A stretch of DNA of 61,487 nt. It comes from Candidatus Binatia bacterium (GTDB lineage Bacteria > Desulfobacterota > Binatia > Bin18). The stretch spans positions 1 to 61,487 of the forward strand of contig JAJDTY010000055.1 of NCBI GenBank assembly GCA_022826945.1, read 5' to 3'. Both the position numbers and the translations under genes were made by a program. Positions 27,155 to 34,271 of this stretch are shown piece by piece (position 1 is the first letter of the stretch; each line of letters opens with the position of its first letter). The notes beneath the pieces are model-generated. The model made no database searches and had not been told where the DNA came from. It saw only the letters and a program-made list of their open reading frames with translations.

Positions 27155-27190
27155 AGTCGGCGGCTTTGTCTGTGGCCGTTGCCGCCGACT
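27155..27190. promoter_or_regulatory. 10-bp perfect inverted repeat in a divergent promoter region
   Basis: AGTCGGCGGC (27155-27164) is repeated inverted as GCCGCCGACT (27181-27190) around a 16-base spacer, between the divergent MFS and SMP-30 genes. The spacing suits either a dimeric operator or a stem-loop in the leader of the SMP-30 mRNA. No regulator gene is adjacent. Confidence 0.4.
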
Positions 27191-27276
27191 GCCCATTGTC
27201 TTCCGCCCTCGGAGCGATTACCCTCGCCCCATCAAGTTGATATGCACGTGAGCGGCTACTCAGAAGGAGGGATCGT

Positions 27277-28131
27277 ATGGAATTTGAAACTTTGGCCACC
27301 GGTTACGGACTGATTGAAGGGCCACGTACCGATGAGCAGAACCGGCTCTATTACAGCGATGTACGTGGCGGCGGTGTCTTCCGACGTAGCCCCGACGGTG
27401 CGATTGAAACCTTAATAGCAGACCGGAAGTTTGTCGGCGGCATCGCCCTGAACGCGGGCGGCGGTATCCTGGTGACAGGTCTGTCTCTGGCGCAGTGGGA
27501 CGAGCAGTCCGGCGAGCTACGGGATATCTTTGGCGAGTGGGAAGGAAAGCCGCTGTTCGGCCTGAACGACCTGACCATGGATGACCAGGGCAGTATCTGG
27601 GTCGGTTCGTTTGGCTGTGATATTCATACCTTTGATTTCAAGAGTACGCCGCCGCCGGGCTCGCTCTTCCGCATCGACCCGCCGGACCAGGTGACGCACC
27701 TCTGGGAGGGGGTCGAGGTGACCAACGGCCTGGGCTTCAGTCCGGACCGCAAGCTGCTCTACCACTGCGATTCCACCACCAAGGCCGTCTGGGCCTATGA
27801 GGTGCGCGCCGACCGCACGGTCAGCGACCGGCAACTGTTCGCGCAGCTACCCGAGGGCATGCCCGACGGCATGACCGTTGATGTCGAAGGCGGGGTGTGG
27901 GTCGCCACGGTGGCCGGGCGAGGTGAAATCGTGCGCTTCAAGCCGGATGGAACGGTCGATCAACGCATCAAGGTGCCGGCCAAAACGATTACCAGTGTAG
28001 CCTTTGGCGGGCCCGACATGTCCGACCTGTACGTAGTCACCGCTAACAACGATCAACGCGAGCTCAAGGGCAGCGTCTTTCGGGCGCGCTCGGATATCCC
28101 TGGGCTGCCCGTGCCCCAGGCACGCTTCTAA
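27277..28131 (+). CDS. SMP-30/gluconolactonase-family beta-propeller hydrolase
   Basis: 284 residues, ATG preceded by AGAAGGAGGG. Six-bladed propeller of the SMP-30/LRE type. Metal ligands appear as Glu14 (LIEGP), Asn96 (GLNDLT), Asn149 (VTNGLGFS) and the Asp196-Asp201 block (MPDGMTVD). Members hydrolyse sugar lactones or organophosphates using Ca or Zn. It is followed 11 bases later by the EthD gene, so both are in one operon, perhaps for a lactone-forming catabolic route. Confidence 0.9.
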   Translation: MEFETLATGYGLIEGPRTDEQNRLYYSDVRGGGVFRRSPDGAIETLIADRKFVGGIALNAGGGILVTGLSLAQWDEQSGELRDIFGEWEGKPLFGLNDLTMDDQGSIWVGSFGCDIHTFDFKSTPPPGSLFRIDPPDQVTHLWEGVEVTNGLGFSPDRKLLYHCDSTTKAVWAYEVRADRTVSDRQLFAQLPEGMPDGMTVDVEGGVWVATVAGRGEIVRFKPDGTVDQRIKVPAKTITSVAFGGPDMSDLYVVTANNDQRELKGSVFRARSDIPGLPVPQARF

Positions 28132-28142
28132 GGAGGGAAACC

Positions 28143-28811
28143 ATGTTAAAGTTTATGGGTGCTGTTCGGCGTTTGGAGCATGTGTCGCATGACGAGTTGG
28201 TCCATGTCTGGGAGCATGTGCACGCCCCGCATGTCGTTTCGCTGGTCAAGCCGGAACGCTATCGCATCACCTTCTTTGATCCGCCCTCGGACAGCGCCGA
28301 TGCGGACAGCCGTCCGCCGGACGGCATGGCCGAGCTGTGGTTCCGGGATCGAGAGCATTTTGAGACCACGATCGGACGGCAGGCCCCGCCCAATATCGAC
28401 GCCGACAAATTCAGCACCTATGCCGCCATCCAGCCGGGCTGCAATCTGTTTGTGACCGAGCATCTCAACGTTGACGGGCCGACGACCCGCGACACCACCA
28501 AGCTCGTCTTCTTTATCAAGAGACGCCAGGGCATTGAGCGCGCCCACCTGGACGACTACTGGCTGAAGGTCCACGTGCCGAACGTTGTCGCGGCCATCAA
28601 TAATACGCCGGACGCGGTCTGTTATTCCGTGGACTTGGTTGACCTGGATGATGCCGAGCGAGAGCGCGCCTACGACGGCGTGGCCCAAATCTGCATCAAC
28701 CACCCCAACGCGACATTCGCCGACATCCAGGGATATGAGCCGGACGGTTTCGGCGAGCTGGTCGAACCCATGCTGGTATGCAGCGGGCACGAGGTGCGTA
28801 TTGTGGGCTGA
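28143..28811 (+). CDS. tandem EthD-like (dimeric alpha-beta barrel) protein
   Basis: 222 residues made of two ferredoxin-like EthD/Dabb-type repeats. The first (RRLEHVSHDELVHVWEHVHAPHV) and second (FIKRRQGIERAHLDDYWLKVHVPNV) share the helix-His pattern. EthD-like proteins accompany degradation systems such as ethyl tert-butyl ether oxidation and polyketide aromatisation; precise chemistry is usually unknown. SD AAGGAGGG. A diverged copy of its last 65 bases reappears at 29838. Confidence 0.83.
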   Translation: MLKFMGAVRRLEHVSHDELVHVWEHVHAPHVVSLVKPERYRITFFDPPSDSADADSRPPDGMAELWFRDREHFETTIGRQAPPNIDADKFSTYAAIQPGCNLFVTEHLNVDGPTTRDTTKLVFFIKRRQGIERAHLDDYWLKVHVPNVVAAINNTPDAVCYSVDLVDLDDAERERAYDGVAQICINHPNATFADIQGYEPDGFGELVEPMLVCSGHEVRIVG

Positions 28812-28824
28812 TTGGTGTCGGGAA
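28744..28824 (+). repeat. EthD 3'-end segment, copy A of a diverged direct repeat
   Basis: The last part of the EthD gene and 13 bases past its stop match 29838-29919 at roughly 88% identity with one single-base gap. The match continues through the stop codon into non-coding sequence (ATTGGTGTCGGGAA is identical in both). Confidence 0.8.
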
Positions 28825-28829
28825 AGCCA

Positions 28830-29088
28830 ATGAACGGGAACGAGCGCTCTATACCCCAAGATTTTGATCCAGATACGGCACCGGACCTGTCCAGGGATAG
28901 CTGGCCGGAGAAATTCGCCAGGGCAACTGCCCGCCGTGGCAGGTCGCCGGTCGCCAAACCGAAAGTGTCAACGACCATCTGTCTGTCGCAGGACGTGATC
29001 GATCACTTCAAGGCCCAGCGGTTGCGGATGGCAGACGCGGATCGACAAGGCGCTCCGCGAGTGGATCGGGAAAGATGACGCCGTGTAA
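28830..29088 (+). pseudogene. brnA: BrnA-family antitoxin with a +1 frameshift
   Basis: The ATG at 28830 opens a BrnA-like frame: acidic N-terminus, ARRGRSP linker, then STTICLSQDVIDHFKAQ. Around 29015-29020 the frame breaks; reading from 29020 in the next frame gives GCGWQTRIDKALREWI, the conserved BrnA C-terminus, ending TAA at 29088. The unshifted frame ends instead in an unrelated tail at 29078. No BrnT toxin gene precedes it. A decayed orphan antitoxin is the simplest reading; a base-calling error is the alternative. Confidence 0.75.
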
Positions 29089-29113
29089 TAACGGATCGGC
29101 TGCGCGACTTTGA

Positions 29114-29365
29114 TCAGCTTTCATCCGCGAGGAGCGCCTTGAGCTGGGATCCTGTCAGGCCGTTCGCGGACGCCACCTCGCCCAAAGCGTCCACCGTCAT
29201 TGTAAGACGTTCCTAGGCAGCGCCGCGAAGTCGCTCATAGTGTTGCACCGACATCATCACACCAACCGCCCTGCCTTTCCTGGTCACACACATGGGCGCA
29301 CCCTGCACGGCATCAAGCAGATAGCCGAAGCGATTCCTGACGTCTCTGGCAGCAATTTCTTTCAT
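29114..29365 (-). pseudogene. Phd/YefM-family antitoxin interrupted by an in-frame TAG
   Basis: From the ATG at 29365 the frame gives 50 residues of a Phd/YefM antitoxin (KEIAARDVRNRFGYLLDAV, VTRKGRAVGVMMSVQHYERL). It meets TAG at 29213-29215, then continues in frame as ERLTMTVDALGEVASANGL and LKALLADES to TGA at 29114-29116. Relatives carry RGAAWERL at the junction, so the TAG replaces a Trp codon (TGG to TAG). No PIN or Doc toxin follows; the space is taken by the convergent brnA remnant. The 5' part alone could still bind DNA. Confidence 0.78.
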
Positions 29366-29372
29366 GAGAGCT

Positions 29373-29408
29373 GTAATAGCTACTACGGCCTCTTCTCACA
29401 ATGAGAAG
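29373..29408 (-). promoter_or_regulatory. palindromes upstream of the phd remnant
   Basis: Two inverted repeats lie just upstream of the start at 29365. GTAATAGCTACTAC (29373-29386) is a 14-base palindrome with one mismatched pair, and CTTCTCA-CAA-TGAGAAG (29392-29408) is a perfect 7-bp repeat. Antitoxin genes of this family are normally autoregulated from such sites, so these are candidate operators. Confidence 0.4.
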
Positions 29409-29450
29409 TTATATTCCGATTTTGTGTCAAATGGTCCCGGTCAGCCGCCC

Positions 29451-29732
29451 CTATGAGTCAAGCAATGCCCGCTTGACCGCCTCCGGCTCCCTTTCGAGTA
29501 CACGCAGCAGGGTTGCGGCCGGGCCGCTGACTCGTCGTGTTCCTTGCTCCCATTTCCGGTAACCGGATAGGCTCATACCCATCAGCGGTGCCATCTGGGT
29601 TTGCGTGAGGTTCGCCTGCTTTCGAACCTCACGCGGAGTCACAACGGTGTGGAGAATGGCAGGATCGTCGCCCTTTGCACGGGCGAGAGCTTCATTGAGG
29701 GACTGAATCAGATCGTCGCCAAATGTGCTCAT
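29451..29732 (-). CDS. XRE-family antitoxin-like regulator (NadS/HigA-like)
   Basis: 93 residues from the ATG at 29732 (an ATG three codons upstream is also possible). The helix-turn-helix is TPREVRKQANLTQTQMAPLMGMSLSGYRKWEQG, of the NadS/HigA-like class that partners RelE/HigB toxins. No toxin is recognisable upstream, where it normally sits. GTCAGCCTGAC at 29752-29762 is a short palindrome that could be its operator. It appears intact, unlike its neighbours. Confidence 0.82.
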   Translation of the reverse strand: MSTFGDDLIQSLNEALARAKGDDPAILHTVVTPREVRKQANLTQTQMAPLMGMSLSGYRKWEQGTRRVSGPAATLLRVLEREPEAVKRALLDS

Positions 29733-29837
29733 TATTCTCACTGAACAGCTTGTCAGCCTGACGGGAGAATGTCAGCGTCTCAGCTACTGTCTGCACTAAG
29801 CAGCATATACCCCATTGGGGCACTGTCGACAAGTCTA

Positions 29838-29919
29838 ACGGGTTTTGGCGAGCTGGTTGAACTCATGCCGGTATGCATCGGACACGAGGTGCGTATTGCG
29901 GATTGATTGGTGTCGGGAA
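29838..29919 (+). repeat. diverged copy of the EthD 3' end, copy B
   Basis: Translated in the EthD frame this reads GFGELVELMPVCIGHEVRIAD then a stop, against GFGELVEPMLVCSGHEVRIVG in the intact gene. Several differences fall in third codon positions, as expected of a former gene. The upstream part of this second copy is missing. Together with copy A it brackets the antitoxin remnants. Confidence 0.75.
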
Positions 29920-29955
29920 CGATGCGCTTCCGCCGCCGTTTGATGAGGGGTAAGG

Positions 29956-30090
29956 CTAAAATTCAGGAACTCCAGGCGAGGTTGTAATCTTTGTGATCTG
30001 TTCTTCATTGTCATAGGAGACCGAGAGCGTGAATTTACGGTCGAGAATCAGGACCTTAAACCAGAAAATTCCGTAAGAAAAAGATTTCAA
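29956..30090 (-). pseudogene. short coding-like frame, possible gene fragment
   Basis: From a TTG at 30090 the minus strand reads 44 residues with a plausible protein composition (core WFKVLILDRKFTLSVSYDNE) ending TAG at 29956-29958. An in-frame TAG lies just upstream of the TTG, and no Shine-Dalgarno is convincing. No family recognised. More likely a fragment of a lost gene than a functional one. Confidence 0.25.
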
Positions 30091-30176
30091 ACTGAGCCAC
30101 TACTCTTTCAGGCTTCCTCTTGCCTCATCCGTTCGTCTCTTATATTTCTAGTTTTTTCGTAGCAGGAGGAATGATT

Positions 30177-31526
30177 ATGCATTTCATGTGGTTTACGGAA
30201 CGTGCGTATCACTACGATCCGGAAGAACATCCGGAGCAATATCGCGACCTCGAAAACGAGATTGTTCGCAAACGCAGCTTCTTCGGAACGCCGAACAGCT
30301 TTTTTGACCGCAAGCACGGCGTGCGGCTGCTCAACCAGTATCTCGACGAGAAGATCTACACCGACCAGGAGCTGATGAACTTTGACGGCATCATGCTCAA
30401 CGAGCACCATGCCACTCCCTTCTGCCTGGGCGCGGTCATGGATGTCGAAGCCTCGATCCTGGCCAAGGCAACCAGCCGGGTCAGAATGGCTCTGCTCGGT
30501 AACCCGGTTCCGACCGTATCGAACGCGCTCCGGCTGGCCGAAGAGTTGGCCATGATCGACCTGATCTCCAATGGCCGCTTGATCTCCGGCTGGGTCCGCG
30601 GCGCTGGCAGCGAACAGCTCGCCAATAACGCCAACCCGGCCTTTAACCGCGAGTACTTTGAAGAGGGCATCGACTTTATCGTCCAGTCGTGGACCCGGCC
30701 CGGTCCGTTTCGGTATGAGGGCAAGCATTTCCACTTCCGGCACGTGAATCCCTGGGTGCTGCCCGTCCAGGAGCCGCATCCGCCCTTCTGGATTCCCGGT
30801 CTCATCAGCCCGGAAACCGTGGCCTGGTGCGCCAAGAACCGCTACCCCTACGTGGCGCTCGCCACCCGGCTCGAACCCACCCTGGAGCTGTGGGATTTCT
30901 ACAACACAGCCGCGGCCCGTGAAGGCTATCAGGCCGGCCCGGAGAATTTTGGCTACCTGCAACCGGTCATGGTCTGCGATAGCCAGGAGCGGGCGGAAGA
31001 GTTGGGTAAGCGGATTCTGTACGGCGGCGCCTTTGCCCACTTTGCCCGGCCCGAGTGGATGTTCCCGCCGGGCTATAACTCGAAGGCCGCGACCCGCCGC
31101 TTGGCCCGGACGAACTTCGGCGCCAATGCCTCTGCCGGGCCACTGTACGGTGAGGGTGGAGAAACGACGATCGAAGAGATCGAAGCTGTCAAAAAGACCA
31201 TTTACGACAGCTATCCCGACGTCCTCAAGGAAATGGTCATGATCGCGGGTACGCCGGACGACGTGATTCCCAAGCTCAAGAAAATCCAGGACATCCTGCG
31301 TCCGGGTATCTTCTCCTTCTGGCTGGACGGCCCGGTGCCGGCCAAGGACCGGATGCGCTGTCTGGAACTGCTCAACCGCGACGTCATTCCGGTCATGCGC
31401 GAGCACGGCAAGACGCTGGGGCTGGTTGATCCGTTTAAGCAAAAACCCGGCTCGCGGCCCCTGGCCAACGGCAAGCCCGGTCCCGTCACCGATGCCGATG
31501 CTTTGGCCGAATTGATGGCCGCCTAA
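30177..31526 (+). CDS. LLM-class (bacterial luciferase-like) flavin-dependent monooxygenase
   Basis: 449 residues. ATG at 30177 is preferred over 30171 because AGGAGGA (30164-30170) then has normal spacing. Luciferase-like TIM barrel: MHFMWFTERAYHY at strand 1, FDGIMLNEHHATPF, MALLGNPVPTVSNALRLAEELAMIDLISNGRL with the flavin-contact Asn, then GWVRGAGSE. Members oxidise with FMNH2 or F420H2. The gene precedes the GrdB-like selenoprotein by 93 bases on the same strand, with a hairpin between them. Confidence 0.9.
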   Translation: MHFMWFTERAYHYDPEEHPEQYRDLENEIVRKRSFFGTPNSFFDRKHGVRLLNQYLDEKIYTDQELMNFDGIMLNEHHATPFCLGAVMDVEASILAKATSRVRMALLGNPVPTVSNALRLAEELAMIDLISNGRLISGWVRGAGSEQLANNANPAFNREYFEEGIDFIVQSWTRPGPFRYEGKHFHFRHVNPWVLPVQEPHPPFWIPGLISPETVAWCAKNRYPYVALATRLEPTLELWDFYNTAAAREGYQAGPENFGYLQPVMVCDSQERAEELGKRILYGGAFAHFARPEWMFPPGYNSKAATRRLARTNFGANASAGPLYGEGGETTIEEIEAVKKTIYDSYPDVLKEMVMIAGTPDDVIPKLKKIQDILRPGIFSFWLDGPVPAKDRMRCLELLNRDVIPVMREHGKTLGLVDPFKQKPGSRPLANGKPGPVTDADALAELMAA

Positions 31527-31539
31527 GCTTCATCTTACT

Positions 31540-31567
31540 GACCGGCTCCTGCAAGCCGGAGCCGGTC
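31540..31567. terminator. perfect 10-bp hairpin between the luciferase-like and selenoprotein genes
   Basis: GACCGGCTCC (31540-31549) pairs perfectly with GGAGCCGGTC (31558-31567) around an 8-base loop. No T-run follows. It may act as a partial terminator or an mRNA processing and stability element that sets the ratio of the two products. Confidence 0.4.
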
Positions 31568-31619
31568 GGTCTCTACTCCCAACCCAACCGCAGCCTTCCG
31601 CGATGAGGGGAGAACAGCA

Positions 31620-32429
31620 ATGAGCGATTTCGATCCAACCCAGCGCGGCTTTGTCAGCTATATCGACAAATCGCGCGAATTCTACTTGGCGAAGGGCTAC
31701 GGCAATCCCTACCGCTGGGCGTCCAACCCGGACGCGCCGTTCGCACCGCTGACCAAACCGCTCAGTGAAAGCCGGGTCGCTCTGGTCACCACCGCAGCTC
31801 CGGATTTGCAGGGTGGACAGAAGCGCAGTCGGTATGCCGCAGCTACCCGACCTGCCCCTGAGGCGCTCTACACCCGTCACCTATCGTGGCACAAAACGGC
31901 CACCCATACCGACGATGTCGAAACCTTTCTGCCGGTCCGCCGCTTAAATGAGTATATAGCCGAAGGTCGGCTTGGCAGCTTGGCGCCGCGCTTTTACGGC
32001 GTGCCCACGGTCTATAGTGCGCGGCAGACTGTGCACGAAGATGCCCCGGCCGTCCTGGACTCCTGCCGTGAGGACGGCGTCGATATTGCCCTGCTGGTCG
32101 CCCTGTGACCGGTGTGTCACCAGACCGTGAGTCTGGTCGCCCGGCATCTCGAAGCGCACGGTATTCCCACGGTCGTCCTTGGCTCGGCCCGCGATATTGT
32201 TGAGCAGTGCGGGGTGCCGCGCTTTGTCTTTACCGACTTTCCGCTCGGCAACCCGTGCGGCAAGCCGGGGGATAAGGATATGCAGCGGGCCATCGTCGGC
32301 ATGGCGCTCGACCTGCTTGAGACCGCGCGTTATCCGCTTACGACGCTGCAAACGCCCTTTCGCTGGGACGAAACCGGCGAGTGGCGCGAGACGTATATGG
32401 AGCTGCCCGAGGACACTCAGGCGGCGTAG
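31620..32429 (+). CDS. GrdB-like selenoprotein (glycine/sarcosine/betaine reductase selenoprotein B family), TGA = Sec163
   Basis: The frame begins at ATG 31620 (SD GAGGGGAG), meets TGA at 32106-32108, and continues in the same frame to TAG at 32427-32429: 269 residues counting selenocysteine 163. Before it, LPVRRLNEYIAEGRLGSLAPRFYG and DGVDIALLVAL match GrdB. The site reads U163-P-V-C166, the UxxC redox motif. After it come TVSLVARHLEAHGIPTVVL and FPLGNPCG, also GrdB-like. A bacterial SECIS hairpin (32119-32137) starts 10 bases past the TGA. GrdB cleaves amines reductively with GrdA/GrdC/GrdD, but none of these genes is present. It lies between two luciferase-like genes. A Cys-less truncated protein is very unlikely. 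Confidence 0.9.
32119..32137 (+). promoter_or_regulatory. bacterial SECIS element
   Basis: ACCAGAC (32119-32125) and GTCTGGT (32131-32137) form a perfect 7-bp stem with the loop CGTGA. The loop begins 17 bases after the TGA at 32106-32108 and has a G in its first two positions. Both fit the known rules for SelB-recognised bacterial SECIS hairpins. Confidence 0.8.
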
Positions 32430-32470
32430 GAAGAGCAGGGCGGTTCACTCGGCGTCACACCGAACCCGCT

Positions 32471-32495
32471 CCGGCCCGGCCGTTATCCGGGCCGG
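32471..32495. terminator. 9-bp hairpin between convergent genes
   Basis: CCGGCCCGG (32471-32479) pairs perfectly with CCGGGCCGG (32487-32495) around a 7-base loop. It overlaps the last codons of the second luciferase-like gene and lies just past the selenoprotein gene. No T-run on either strand; a candidate bidirectional end structure. Confidence 0.4.
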
Positions 32496-33787
32496 CCCAG
32501 CAGATGTTCCCGTAAGGTCGTGCCCGTGTAGTCATCCCGGTACACCCCGCGTTTCTGGAGTTCCGGGACCAGCAGGTTCACCAGATCTTCATAATAGTCG
32601 GGCGCATAAAACGGCGGCGTAATCTGAAACCCATTGCCGCCGCCTTCTTCGAGAAAGTGCTGCATGGCGTCCGCCACTTGCGACGGGGTGCCGACCAGCG
32701 GGTTGGTATCGCTGCCGGTCAGATAAGTTTTGGCGATATCACGCAGCGTGATGTTCACATCGTATTTTTGATACATCTCGAACAGGCCCCTGGTGCCGGG
32801 TACGTCCAAATCCTGGACCGGCACGTCAATATCAAACTGGGACAGATCGAGATTGAAGTGCATCGACATCTGGGCCAATGAGGCTTCGAGCGGAATCCGG
32901 GCGCGAATGGCGGCCCAGCGTTCGCGCGCCTCGGACGCGCTCTCGGCCACGAGCGGCTGGCCGGCCCACATGATGGGGATGTCGTCCGGGTTGCGGCCCA
33001 GGCGCTCGGCCCGGCTGGCAATATCCTCACAAAACGCGTGCATCTGCTTGACACCGCGGGCGGCGCTGAAGATGCCTTCCGCGTGCTGGGCGGCAAAGGC
33101 CCGGCCCCGGTCCGACTGGCCGGCCTGAAACAGAAACGGCCGCCGGCGGTCAGAGGGTATGACCGTAAACGGCCCCTGGACCCGATACCACTGGCCCTGA
33201 AAGTCGACGCGGTGGACTTTGGACGGATCGGCAAAGACCTTGCGCTCCATGTCCATCTGGACGGCATCCGGGGCCCAACTGTTCCACAGGCCGTAGCATA
33301 CCTGCATATACTCGTCGGCGCGCTCATAGCGGTCGTCATGCGCTGGCAGGCTCTCCAGCCCGAAGTTTCTGGCCTCGGCCGTTGAGGTCGAGGACACGAT
33401 ATTCCAGCCGATGCGGCCCTTAGTGAGATGATCGAGCGTCGATAAGGTCCGGGCCAGCAGAAACGGCGGGTAAAAGGTCGTGGACATGGTGACGGCAAAG
33501 CCGAGTTTTTTGGCGACTGCCGAGAGATAGGTTATCAGAGAGACCGGATCGTGGCTGGGGAATTGGATGGCGTAGCGTACCTGGTCGGGCTGCGTGCCGC
33601 CCGCCAAGCTGTCCGCGAAAAACAGCATGTCGAACTTGCCGCGCTCCAGGGTGCGGACCACGGACTCCCAGTACTCGCCCTCATACCATTTGTGGCGAAT
33701 CTTCTCGCGCGGATAGATCCACGACAGCGGCATATGCGGAGCCGGGGTAAAGAGGGCGAAGCCGGCGAGATGGACTTGCTTGGGCAT
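32483..33787 (-). CDS. LLM-class flavin-dependent monooxygenase, NtaA/SnaA/DszA type
   Basis: 434 residues from the ATG at 33787 (SD AAGGAT). The NtaA/DszA branch is recognised by HKWYEGEYWESVVRTLERGKFDMLFFADSL, TMSTTFYPPFLLARTLSTLDHLTKGRIGWNIV, and the later FLFQAGQSDRGRAFAAQHAEGIFSA. Members are FMNH2-dependent enzymes oxidising N- or S-containing organics (nitrilotriacetate, EDTA, dibenzothiophene sulfone, dimethyl sulfide). A separate flavin reductase is required and is not adjacent. Converges on the selenoprotein gene. Confidence 0.92.
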   Translation of the reverse strand: MPKQVHLAGFALFTPAPHMPLSWIYPREKIRHKWYEGEYWESVVRTLERGKFDMLFFADSLAGGTQPDQVRYAIQFPSHDPVSLITYLSAVAKKLGFAVTMSTTFYPPFLLARTLSTLDHLTKGRIGWNIVSSTSTAEARNFGLESLPAHDDRYERADEYMQVCYGLWNSWAPDAVQMDMERKVFADPSKVHRVDFQGQWYRVQGPFTVIPSDRRRPFLFQAGQSDRGRAFAAQHAEGIFSAARGVKQMHAFCEDIASRAERLGRNPDDIPIMWAGQPLVAESASEARERWAAIRARIPLEASLAQMSMHFNLDLSQFDIDVPVQDLDVPGTRGLFEMYQKYDVNITLRDIAKTYLTGSDTNPLVGTPSQVADAMQHFLEEGGGNGFQITPPFYAPDYYEDLVNLLVPELQKRGVYRDDYTGTTLREHLLGRPG

Positions 33788-33896
33788 AACCGTATCCTTA
33801 TCTACGCTACCCGGCATAGCGTACTGCGTTCAGGGCCACCTTGTCGAGCGGCTGGCAACGCTTGCTCTGAACACCGGACCATCTTATGCTGGACGC

Positions 33897-34268
33897 ATGG
33901 CACGCAAAAGACAACCACGACGGATTCAGCGCAAGCGCACTAAGGACTGGAAGATGCCGAAAAACGCCGTCTATGTCGGACGGCCCGGCAAGTGGGGCAA
34001 TCCGTTCTTTCGGCTCAAGGAAAACCCCAACATGGCCGTTGACCGGGGCTTCCTGGTGGCCGTGTACAAGCTGTGGCTGAATGACCAACTGGTCCCAGGG
34101 CTGGCCGCGCTTTTCAAGGGAGGCGATACGCTCCCGCCCCCGCCCTCGGCGGAGACCATTCAGCAACGCTTGAAAGGCAAGAACCTAGCCTGCTGGTGTC
34201 CGTTGGACGACGACTGCCACGCGGATGTGTTACTCGCCGTCGCCAACGAAGCGGGTCCGGAAGGCTAG
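33897..34268 (+). CDS. DUF4326 domain protein
   Basis: 123 residues from the ATG at 33897. The conserved DUF4326 opening (RIQRKRTKDWKMPKNAVYVG then GKWGNPF) and the LACWCPLDDDCHADVLL end are both present; the three Cys/His in the latter could bind zinc. The family is widespread in phages and bacteria and has no established function. It lies alone between two minus-strand units. Confidence 0.8.
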   Translation: MARKRQPRRIQRKRTKDWKMPKNAVYVGRPGKWGNPFFRLKENPNMAVDRGFLVAVYKLWLNDQLVPGLAALFKGGDTLPPPPSAETIQQRLKGKNLACWCPLDDDCHADVLLAVANEAGPEG

Positions 34269-34271
34269 GGC

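Larger units (their letters stand above)
29733..30176. other. 444-base intergenic stretch with gene remnants
   Basis: This gap holds a palindrome near the XRE start (29752-29762), the diverged copy of the EthD 3' end (29838-29919), a short coding-like frame on the minus strand (29956-30090), and the leader of the luciferase-like gene. Nothing else recognisable. The mixture points to past duplication, insertion and decay. Confidence 0.6.
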
